Part shown: piece by piece, positions 1 through 5,279 of the stretch
Numbering within the stretch: the first letter of the stretch is position 1
How the letters are laid out: each line of letters starts with the position of its first letter
Source of the DNA: Rhodospirillaceae bacterium
Lineage (GTDB): Bacteria; Pseudomonadota; Alphaproteobacteria; MPNO01; UBA2964
Direction: 5' to 3'
Length of the DNA stretch: 11,059 bases
Assembly (NCBI GenBank): GCA_018660305.1
Contig: JABJKO010000048.1
Coordinates: forward strand, 1 to 11,059
Notes under the pieces: model-generated
Databases searched by the model: none
What the model was told of the DNA's origin: nothing
The model's input: only the letters and a program-made list of their open reading frames with translations
Translations under genes and position numbers: made by a program

Positions 1-58
1 CCGGCCCCCCCGAGGATACTCCTGTTGGGTGGCCGGGAGGGGGAGCGGGATGGCCCGG
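1..58. repeat. GC-rich palindromic repeat, copy A (left arm cut by window edge)
   Basis: Positions 27-58 match positions 3063-3094 at 30 of 32 bases (seen by direct comparison). Positions 1-10 (CCGGCCCCCC) are complementary to 27-36 with one mismatch, so this is a hairpin whose outer left arm lies outside the window. The loop holds AGGATACT (13-20), which also occurs, on the opposite strand, in the loop of copy B (3053-3060). The element ends about 13 bases past the stop codon of the minus-strand SDR gene, so it would sit in that transcript's 3' end. It could be a REP-like dispersed repeat, an mRNA 3'-end stabiliser or a terminator; no T tract is visible. Confidence 0.7.
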
Positions 59-71
59 CTATACTATAATC

Positions 72-830
72 CTAATAAGCCACGTCGCCGCCGTCGATCA
101 CCATGGTCTGACCGGTAACGAAGCTGCTGTCATCGGACGCCAGGAATACCGCTGCCCCGATCAGATCGTCCGGCGCCTGTTCGCGCTTGAAGGCCCGGCC
201 CTTGATGGACATCTCGTTATAAGGCGCAAAGACCTCGTCCTGCTCCACAACCGCTTCGCTCAGGGTGAGTCCGGGAGCCAGCGCATTGACGCGGATATTA
301 TGAGCCCCCTCCTCACGGGCCAGCGCCCGTGTCATGGCAATGATGGCGCCCTTTGACGTCACATAGTGCAAGGTAAAGGGTATGCCCTTCATGGCCGTGC
401 TCGATGAGATGTTGATGATGGATCCGGCGCCACGATCCCGCATGACCGGCACCACCGCCTTGGCACAGTTGAAACTGCCGCGCACATTGACGGCCATTAC
501 CTTGTCCCACTCGTCGCTGTCGATATCCAGGAACGTCCGGCGGGGGATGTCTACGAAAAGCGCCGCGTTATTGACCAGGATATCGACACCGCCAAACGCC
601 TCGGCGGTTTGCGTGACGAGATTTTCACAGGCCGATATATCGGTGACATCGGCTGTGACGCCGATCGCTTTTCCCCCGTCGCTTTCGATGGCGGTTACCG
701 TCGCCGACGGATCCAGCACATCGCTGACACAAACCTGAGCGCCTTCAGCGGCGAAGGCCTTGGCATAGGCCGCGCCAAGACCCCGTGCCGCACCGGTAAT
801 GATGGCGATCTTTCCGTCGAGCTTTCCCAT
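72..830 (-). CDS. SDR family NAD(P)-dependent oxidoreductase
   Basis: This encodes a classical short-chain dehydrogenase/reductase of 252 residues, the usual length, expected to be cytoplasmic and to oxidise or reduce an alcohol/ketone or dihydrodiol. Visible motifs are the cofactor loop TGAARGLG (12-19), D61 after beta strand 3, NNAA (87-90), the tetrad Asn N115, S143, and Y156-x3-K160 (YVTSK). D37 at the end of beta strand 2 suggests NAD(H) preference, which is a family rule rather than a measurement. The start was placed at the ATG at 828-830 because GAGGAA lies about 8 bases upstream and the mature family begins near MGKLDGK; a start six codons further upstream would overlap the preceding rhodanese gene. 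It lies 11 bases after that gene and is probably co-transcribed with it. The substrate is unknown; neighbouring catabolic genes suggest a role with aromatic or related acids. Confidence 0.93.
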   Translation of the reverse strand: MGKLDGKIAIITGAARGLGAAYAKAFAAEGAQVCVSDVLDPSATVTAIESDGGKAIGVTADVTDISACENLVTQTAEAFGGVDILVNNAALFVDIPRRTFLDIDSDEWDKVMAVNVRGSFNCAKAVVPVMRDRGAGSIINISSSTAMKGIPFTLHYVTSKGAIIAMTRALAREEGAHNIRVNALAPGLTLSEAVVEQDEVFAPYNEMSIKGRAFKREQAPDDLIGAAVFLASDDSSFVTGQTMVIDGGDVAY

Positions 831-841
831 AAATGTTTCCT

Positions 842-1279
842 CTAACAACTCTTGCAGGGCTCGGTGGGCAGCTTTCGATCGAGCCAGCCCGGCCCATCGA
901 GTGGATTGCCCAGCATTCCCTCGCGCACATTGATGACTTCAGTGAATCCTGCCGAGCGCAGCGCGTTGGCCGCGCGCCAGGAGCGCCAGCCGCGGGCGCA
1001 GATCAACGCGATGGGCTGGTTCTTCCTGCCCTTAACGGCTTTGGTTGCGTTGGCGACGAATCCCGCCATGCCGCCGGGCCCGTGCATAGTGATCGCCATG
1101 GCGCCTTTTGGCAGGCCGGTCTGCCGCCATTCCTGGGGCGACCGAATGTCCATCAGCGTCATCTCGCCGGTTTTAATCCTGGCAAGAGCCGCCTTGCTGT
1201 CGATGATATCGCCCGCCCATGCCGGAACGGACACCGAAAGCATCAGGAACGCGACGACAGTCGTGAAAATCCGTTTCAT
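842..1279 (-). CDS. Exported rhodanese-like domain protein
   Basis: This is a 145-residue protein with a clear signal peptide (K2-R3, hydrophobic 4-18, probable cleavage after VPAWA near residue 22), so it is predicted to act in the periplasm. A single rhodanese domain follows: DIRSPQEW (44-51), then the active loop CARGWRS (94-100), which fits CxxGxRS with catalytic C94, and the closing segment VINVREGMLGNP (115-126). Rhodanese domains carry sulfur as a persulfide; the physiological acceptor here is unknown. The protein ends in a CxxC pair (C142, C145), which is unusual for the family and may bind metal or be redox active. No good Shine-Dalgarno lies next to the ATG; GGGAGG is about 18 bases away. 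It is first in a probable two-gene unit with the SDR at 72-830. Confidence 0.9.
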   Translation of the reverse strand: MKRIFTTVVAFLMLSVSVPAWAGDIIDSKAALARIKTGEMTLMDIRSPQEWRQTGLPKGAMAITMHGPGGMAGFVANATKAVKGRKNQPIALICARGWRSWRAANALRSAGFTEVINVREGMLGNPLDGPGWLDRKLPTEPCKSC

Positions 1280-1286
1280 GGGCCTA

Positions 1287-1315
1287 TAAATACCCTACCT
1301 CCCGGGGACGGCCAA
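1287..1315 (-). promoter_or_regulatory. Candidate sigma70-type promoter for the rhodanese-SDR unit, possibly leaderless
   Basis: Read on the minus strand, TTGGCC (1310-1315; 4 of 6 to TTGACA) is followed after exactly 17 bases by TATTTA (1287-1292; 3 of 6 to TATAAT). Only 7 bases separate this -10 from the ATG at 1277-1279. If used, the transcript would start at or next to the start codon, which fits the lack of a nearby Shine-Dalgarno. The match is weak and unverified. Confidence 0.3.
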
Positions 1316-1318
1316 TCT

Positions 1319-1349
1319 TTTAGACGGGCGTTTAGACGGGCGTTTAGAC
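1319..1349. repeat. 12-bp tandem repeat in divergent promoter region
   Basis: TTTAGACGGGCG occurs twice in perfect tandem (1319-1330, 1331-1342), followed by a third partial copy TTTAGAC (1343-1349). The heptamer TTTAGAC thus appears three times on one helical face at about 12-base spacing. It sits between the divergent rhodanese (minus) and AhpD-like (plus) genes. The third copy contains TAGACA (1345-1350), a 5 of 6 match to a -35 box, although no good -10 follows. It may be an iterated regulator site or simple slippage. Confidence 0.6.
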
Positions 1350-1410
1350 AAGCTGACGATACCCCCTATTCGCGCTACTCTTGATCATCACCAAAATCAG
1401 AGGATCCGCC

Positions 1411-1929
1411 ATGCCGTTCTTCCCCTCCCTGCCCGACAAAGCAAATGTCGGCGATCTATTAAAAATCAGACCGGAACTGCGCGACGGGTTTTCCGCCTTT
1501 TCCGAAGCCACCATGCGGGGCGAGTCGGCCTTTTCCATCGGCGACAAGGAAATGATCGCGGCCTATACCTCTGCGTTGAATGCCTGCGACTATTGTTTCG
1601 GCGGACATGCCGCCATCGCCACCCAGCATGGCGTCAAGCCGGAAATCTTCGATGCCTTGATGGACGATATCGATATGGCGCCGGTGGACGACAATCTCAA
1701 GCCGGTGCTGCGTTACGTGAAGAAGCTGACCCAGGATCCTTATAAAATGGTCCAGGCCGACGCCGATGCGGTATTCGATGCGGGTTGGGACGAAGCGGCG
1801 CTGGCCGATGCCATCTGGATCTGCGCCCGCTTCAACATGATGAACCGCCTTACCCTCGGCCACGGTCTCGACGCCGATCCCGCCGCGTTCGAGGAACGGG
1901 CGAAAAAAATGGCTTACGGGAAGAAGTAG
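1411..1929 (+). CDS. Carboxymuconolactone decarboxylase / AhpD-like peroxidase-related protein
   Basis: This encodes 172 residues of the CMD/AhpD alkylhydroperoxidase-like fold. The redox motif is plain: E47 ... C59-D-Y-C62-F-G-G-H66, the E(11)CxxC(3)H arrangement of AhpD-type peroxidase-related enzymes, where the two cysteines and the histidine form a proton-relay peroxidatic site. The later helices (residues 80-165) fit the all-alpha family, and the length suits the 'uncharacterised peroxidase-related enzyme' group rather than the roughly 120-residue decarboxylases. The ATG at 1411 was chosen because AGAGGATC ends 4 bases upstream; a TTG at 1381 is in frame but lacks support. Family members detoxify organic peroxides or act in catabolic clusters; the substrate here is unknown. 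It converges on the MDR gene with only 4 bases between stops. Confidence 0.9.
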   Translation: MPFFPSLPDKANVGDLLKIRPELRDGFSAFSEATMRGESAFSIGDKEMIAAYTSALNACDYCFGGHAAIATQHGVKPEIFDALMDDIDMAPVDDNLKPVLRYVKKLTQDPYKMVQADADAVFDAGWDEAALADAIWICARFNMMNRLTLGHGLDADPAAFEERAKKMAYGKK

Positions 1930-1933
1930 GTCG

Positions 1934-2980
1934 TTACCCCAGCGTCGGATCGAGGACTATCTTGCCGGTGGGGACGGTTGCCTCCATCAGCCGGTGGGCC
2001 TCGGGCGCCTGGCTGAGGGGAAACACTTTTTCGACTTTGGCCTTGAGCTTTCCGGCGGCCGCCGCCTCGACGGTCCTGCGGACATCGTCGTCAGTGCTTG
2101 CCGTGCTACCGATGATCCTGATTTGCTGGTGATAGAGCATGGCGCAATCCAGTTCGACCTTGCCACCGCCATGGGCACCCGCCGTCACCAGACGCCCGAA
2201 TTTACGCAAACAGGCAAAGGCCTTTGGCCAGGTATCGGGGCTGGAAATATTCTCATAGACCAGATGAACGCCTTCTCCGTTGGTGTAGTCCCGGACGACC
2301 TGCGTCAGATCCTCCTTGTTGTAATTGACCACGAGATCGGCGCCCAGCTCCTGCCCGATGGCAACCCGTTCGTCGGAGCCCGCCGTCGCGATGACCGTCG
2401 CCCCCGCCTGTTTGGCAATCTGAATGCCGGTTGAGCCCAATCCGCCGGCGGCCCCCATGATCAGAACCGACTGGCCGGGCTGCAATTTCCCGACACCGAA
2501 CATCAGATGATAGGCCATGGGACCATGGCGCAAGACCGCGGCCGCCTCGGCAAAATCGAGATTGTCGGGAATGGGAACGACGATGGAAGCGGGAACTTTC
2601 ACGTAGTCCGCATCACCGCCCCAGCAGCCGATGCCAAGCATGCAGCTCTTCGTGCAGCCTTCAAAATCACCCGCGGCGCAGTGATCGCATTTCAGACACG
2701 GGACACGCGACAGTACGGCGACACGGGTGCCCACCGCCAGTCCATGGACGCCCTCGCCAACCGCGCTGACGATCCCGGCCGGGTCGACACCACCCACCTG
2801 GGGCGGCTTGACGCCCCGTTGCGGTTGTTCGCCTGCCCGGACGGCACAATCGAGAACCCGATTGACGGTTACTGAATGAACCGCGACGACGATCTCGCCG
2901 GGGCCCGGCTGGGGATCCGGCACGTCCTCGTACTTGAGGACATCCGGATCGCCGAACTCGTGATAGATGGCCGCTTTCAT
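1934..2980 (-). CDS. MDR-family (quinone oxidoreductase / Zn-lobe) NAD(P)-dependent dehydrogenase
   Basis: This is a 348-residue medium-chain dehydrogenase/reductase. The N-terminal GroES-like domain starts MKAAIYHEFGDPDVLKYEDV; the Rossmann domain carries the dinucleotide loop GAAGGLGSTG (176-185). Four cysteines in the lobe (C95, C98, C101, C109) form the structural zinc site of zinc ADHs. The catalytic-zinc GHE motif is replaced by GGVDPAG (63-69), as in zinc-independent quinone oxidoreductases, so a reductase acting on enones or quinones is as likely as an alcohol dehydrogenase. The ATG at 2978-2980 has AGAGGTGA just upstream; an in-frame start 7 codons earlier is less likely. It is downstream of the FAH-family gene on the same strand, but a long hairpin lies between them. 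Confidence 0.9.
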   Translation of the reverse strand: MKAAIYHEFGDPDVLKYEDVPDPQPGPGEIVVAVHSVTVNRVLDCAVRAGEQPQRGVKPPQVGGVDPAGIVSAVGEGVHGLAVGTRVAVLSRVPCLKCDHCAAGDFEGCTKSCMLGIGCWGGDADYVKVPASIVVPIPDNLDFAEAAAVLRHGPMAYHLMFGVGKLQPGQSVLIMGAAGGLGSTGIQIAKQAGATVIATAGSDERVAIGQELGADLVVNYNKEDLTQVVRDYTNGEGVHLVYENISSPDTWPKAFACLRKFGRLVTAGAHGGGKVELDCAMLYHQQIRIIGSTASTDDDVRRTVEAAAAGKLKAKVEKVFPLSQAPEAHRLMEATVPTGKIVLDPTLG

Positions 2981-3007
2981 AAAATCACCTCTGGGTAACA
3001 AACGGCT

Positions 3008-3089
3008 CCAGCCCGCTCCCCCACCCGGCCACCCCCCAATCGTTTCTGGGCCAGTATCCTGTGGGTGGCCGGGTGGGGGAGCGGGCTGG
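3008..3089. repeat. Perfect 27-bp inverted repeat, palindromic repeat copy B
   Basis: The arm 3008-3034 is the exact reverse complement of 3063-3089 over 27 bases (arm begins CCAGCCCGCTCCCCC), with a 28-base loop. The right arm plus flank matches copy A at the window start at 30 of 32 bases, and both loops contain AGGATACT on one strand or the other. It lies between the FAH-family stop (3107) and the MDR start (2980), so it would fold as a very stable hairpin in a minus-strand transcript. No U-rich tail follows. It may act as a 3'-end barrier or stability element, or be a mobile REP/MITE-like repeat. Confidence 0.9.
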
Positions 3090-3096
3090 CCCGGAG

Positions 3097-3113
3097 TGAA
3101 TAGAGTCTATTCA
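3097..3113. repeat. 17-bp palindrome across the FAH-family stop codon
   Basis: TGAATAGA-G-TCTATTCA is a perfect 8+1+8 palindrome. It covers the TAG stop (3107-3109) of the minus-strand FAH-family gene and is followed, 7 bases on, by the 27-bp hairpin. It could be part of a compound 3' end structure or a protein-binding dyad; chance cannot be excluded. Confidence 0.5.
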
Positions 3114-3979
3114 GCCGCGCGGACTGTCACTTCCATCTCGCCGATCAGGTCGCAGTTGCAACGCATGACATCGCCGGGATGCACTTCGCTGACGCCGGGC
3201 GGCGAGCCGGTAAACAGGACATCACCCGGATAGATCGTATAAAACTCGGACGCGAATTCGATCAAACGCTGGATATCGAAAATCAGATCCTTGGTGTGCG
3301 CGTCCTGCTGCAGATTGCCGTTGAGGTAAACCTGAAAGTCGACGTTATTGGGATCGGGAAATTCATCCGCCGTCACGAAATAGGGACCCATGGGCGCATA
3401 GCCGTCGCAGGATTTGCGGAAGCTGCGGTCTTCAACGCCACGCACCGTCATGTCGAGCCCCAGCGTATAGCCGGCGATATAATCCAACCCGTCTTCCTTT
3501 TTGATATGGCTGCCCTTCTTGCCGATGACGATGACAAACTCGACCTCATGATCGTTTCGGCGATCGGGAAAGCGAATGGCGACGCCCTCGGACGCACCAA
3601 CCACCGCCGAATTGGCTTTCAGGAAAATCCCCTGGTTCTGGATTCCCGAGGGCCGCGAGGGCCCTTTATCTTCGCCAGTCACATGGGGCTGCGCTTTCAT
3701 CTCGGCCACATGGGCTTCGTAATTGACCGGTGCCGCCATGGTCTTCGACGACCGCGCGATGGGCGGCAGGAGTTTCACGTCCGACACTTTTTTGGTCGGC
3801 GCCGACGCCGCCGCCTGCTCCATCCTCTCGCGCCATTCCGGCAGCGCCGCGATAACCGCATCGCCCAGCATGTCATAGCGCGCGGCAGCGCGAATTTCGG
3901 TTTGAATATCGGTGATATCGTGGATCGTATCGCCGATCACAACACCGAGCCGATCCTCGTCAAAACGGCAAAGTTTCAT
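3107..3979 (-). CDS. Fumarylacetoacetate hydrolase (FAH) family protein
   Basis: This 290-residue protein has the FAH C-terminal domain from about residue 80 to 287. Divalent-metal ligands are visible as E145 and E147 (HEVEFVIVIG) and D176 (GYTLGLDMTVRG), with K121 in the segment GIFLKANSAVVG and the family signature FTGSPPGV (256-263) near the end. Family members hydrolyse C-C bonds of ring-fission products, or catalyse decarboxylation, isomerisation or hydration of 2-keto acids (FAHD1, HpaG/MhpD-like). The N-terminal 70 residues are a small cap domain. AGGG lies just upstream of the ATG at 3977-3979. It is divergent from the extradiol-dioxygenase-like gene at 4186, a pairing that suggests it handles that enzyme's product; this is inferred. 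The exact reaction cannot be set from sequence. Confidence 0.94.
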   Translation of the reverse strand: MKLCRFDEDRLGVVIGDTIHDITDIQTEIRAAARYDMLGDAVIAALPEWRERMEQAAASAPTKKVSDVKLLPPIARSSKTMAAPVNYEAHVAEMKAQPHVTGEDKGPSRPSGIQNQGIFLKANSAVVGASEGVAIRFPDRRNDHEVEFVIVIGKKGSHIKKEDGLDYIAGYTLGLDMTVRGVEDRSFRKSCDGYAPMGPYFVTADEFPDPNNVDFQVYLNGNLQQDAHTKDLIFDIQRLIEFASEFYTIYPGDVLFTGSPPGVSEVHPGDVMRCNCDLIGEMEVTVRAAE

Positions 3980-4045
3980 CCCTGGTCCCTTTCATCTTTG
4001 ATCTGGTCATTTTTGATTCGGCAATTTGCCCGAACAGGCAGCAGA

Positions 4046-4066
4046 CTTATTTAAACAGTCAATAAG
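4046..4066. promoter_or_regulatory. AT-rich dyad in the FAH/VOC divergent region
   Basis: CTTATT (4046-4051) and AATAAG (4061-4066) form an inverted repeat with a 9-base spacer, in the most AT-rich part of the 206-base divergent intergenic region (3980-4185). It could be a regulator site controlling both directions. Six-base arms can occur by chance. I found no convincing -35/-10 pair for either gene in this region. Confidence 0.3.
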
Positions 4067-4114
4067 ACAAAAGAAAACGGCACGCCAGCCTATAGCCAGA
4101 ATTTATCGCCATTG

Positions 4115-4137
4115 TCCGTGCTTGTTATTGGCACGGA
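4115..4137. promoter_or_regulatory. GC-rich dyad upstream of the VOC dioxygenase-like gene
   Basis: TCCGTGC (4115-4121) and GCACGGA (4131-4137) are perfect 7-base inverted arms with a 9-base spacer (TTGTTATTG), 48 bases before the VOC start. It may be an operator or, if transcribed, a leader hairpin. Its centre is 70 bases from the centre of the AT-rich dyad, and both have 9-base spacers. Confidence 0.4.
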
Positions 4138-4185
4138 GCGCCGGCCGGAATAGCATGGCAACAGACAATTTATCCGGAGGATGGC

Positions 4186-5094
4186 ATGGCCGACCCACAC
4201 GTTACTGGACTACGCAGCATCGAATACAACGTTCCCGACGTCGCGACGACAGCGCGGTTTTATGAAATTTGCTGGGGCCTTGCCCCTGTCGCCGAGGAAA
4301 ATGGCATCCATTATTTCCGGGCCACCGGCGCCGAGCATCATATTGTCGTGCTGCATGAGGGCGGTGACACCGGTGTCCGCACGGTCAATTTCGCCGCGCC
4401 GGACAAGGCCACCGTCGATGGGCTTCATGACAAGCTGGCGGGATTGGGCGCGCCTATCGCATCCGCCCCCGCCGCCCTGTCGACACCCGGCGGCGGCTAC
4501 GGGTTTTCCTTCGATGATCCGGACGGGCTTTCGTATGCGATCAGCGCCGACGTTGACCAGCATGCCGACGCAACCATGGAAAAAGACCGCCCTTTTAAGC
4601 TCAGCCATGTGGTGCTGAATTCCGATAAGGCGCAGCAACAGACCGAATATTATCGGGACGCGCTGGGATTCAAAATCAGCGATTGCACGGCAAGGATGAA
4701 TTTCATCCGCTGCAGCAGTGATCATCACAGTATCGCCTTTGCCCATGCCAACGGCCCCTCCCTCAATCACACAGCGTTCGAAGTGCCAAGCCATGACGCG
4801 CTCATGTGGAGCGCAGGCAGGATGCGGCAAAAGGGCTTCGATGTCGGCTGGGGGGTCGGTCGCCATGGTCCGGGAAACAACGTCTTCACCTATTTCCTCG
4901 AGCCCAACGGTCTTGTTGTCGAATACACCGCGGAAGTGGAGCAGGTCGACGACAGCTACAAGACAGGCATGCCGGAAGATTGGGAAAAGCGGGTGGGAGG
5001 CCCCGACCGGTGGGGCTTTGCCGACCCGCCCTCGCCCCTCATGCGTCAAGCCATGGGCGGCACGCCACAACCACCGGGCGTGATCTTCGAATAA
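4186..5094 (+). CDS. VOC family extradiol-dioxygenase-like protein
   Basis: This 302-residue protein has two vicinal-oxygen-chelate domains: about 6-122 (degenerate) and about 137-250 (catalytic). The C-terminal domain keeps the type I extradiol 2-His-1-carboxylate triad, H141 (LSHVVL), H195 (LNHTAFEV) and E246 (GLVVEYTAE). It also keeps candidates for the acid/base residues of BphC: H180/H181, H227 and Y236. The segment 225-246 nearly matches the extradiol dioxygenase signature, with T235 in the hydrophobic position. It is therefore likely to be an Fe(II) ring-cleaving dioxygenase for a catecholic substrate, cytoplasmic. GGAGG at 4176-4180, 5 bases before the ATG at 4186, sets the start (another ATG at 4181 is out of frame). 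The C-terminal tail of about 50 residues is rich in Pro, Asp and Trp. It is followed by the TctC gene and divergent from the FAH-family gene. Confidence 0.9.
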   Translation: MADPHVTGLRSIEYNVPDVATTARFYEICWGLAPVAEENGIHYFRATGAEHHIVVLHEGGDTGVRTVNFAAPDKATVDGLHDKLAGLGAPIASAPAALSTPGGGYGFSFDDPDGLSYAISADVDQHADATMEKDRPFKLSHVVLNSDKAQQQTEYYRDALGFKISDCTARMNFIRCSSDHHSIAFAHANGPSLNHTAFEVPSHDALMWSAGRMRQKGFDVGWGVGRHGPGNNVFTYFLEPNGLVVEYTAEVEQVDDSYKTGMPEDWEKRVGGPDRWGFADPPSPLMRQAMGGTPQPPGVIFE

Positions 5095-5279
5095 CACGTC
5101 GAACGGGCCGGGATGCGGACAGGCCGGAGGCTTGCATAGGTGAAACGCTTGGCGTAGCCTCCTCGCTTAGGGAGAGCTTCGCAATAATGACTAAGACCGT
5201 TCTCCCAGGTCCGTAGCCCCAAAATTTTTGGTGTTGCGGAGTGGATGTGTTCAACGAATTCCTAGGGAGGAATCGCGGC
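5095..5279 (+). other. Structured intergenic/leader region before the TctC gene
   Basis: These 185 bases hold no convincing gene. GGAGGCT (5126-5132) pairs perfectly with AGCCTCC (5156-5162), and ACGC-TTG-GCGT (5145-5155) nests directly against the right arm. CTTAG (5166-5170) can pair with CTAAG (5191-5195), or GGGAGA (5170-5175) with TCTCCC (5201-5206); these share a base and cross, so they are alternatives. CCAAAA/TTTTGG (5219-5231) is a further short palindrome. ATTCCT (5258-5263) pairs with AGGAAT (5268-5273) over the Shine-Dalgarno GGGAGGAA. This may be an mRNA leader or the 3' end of the VOC transcript; no clear promoter was found. Confidence 0.35.

Noticed and set aside
65..70. Perfect TATAAT on the plus strand at the SDR 3' end
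   Set aside because: There is no -35-like sequence 16-18 bases upstream (GC-rich repeat arm instead) and no plus-strand gene follows.
833..1384. Plus-strand open frames opposite the rhodanese gene
   Set aside because: The minus strand encodes a signal peptide and a canonical CxxGxRS loop; the plus frames show neither motifs nor a good ribosome site.
3179..4054. 291-codon plus-strand open frame opposite the FAH-family gene
   Set aside because: It is an antisense shadow of a gene with clear metal-site motifs; its translation shows no recognisable domain and is rich in Arg, His and Gly.
4210..5097. 295-codon minus-strand open frame opposite the VOC gene
   Set aside because: It is antisense to a gene with a ribosome site and intact active-site residues, and its translation has low-complexity GC-driven composition.
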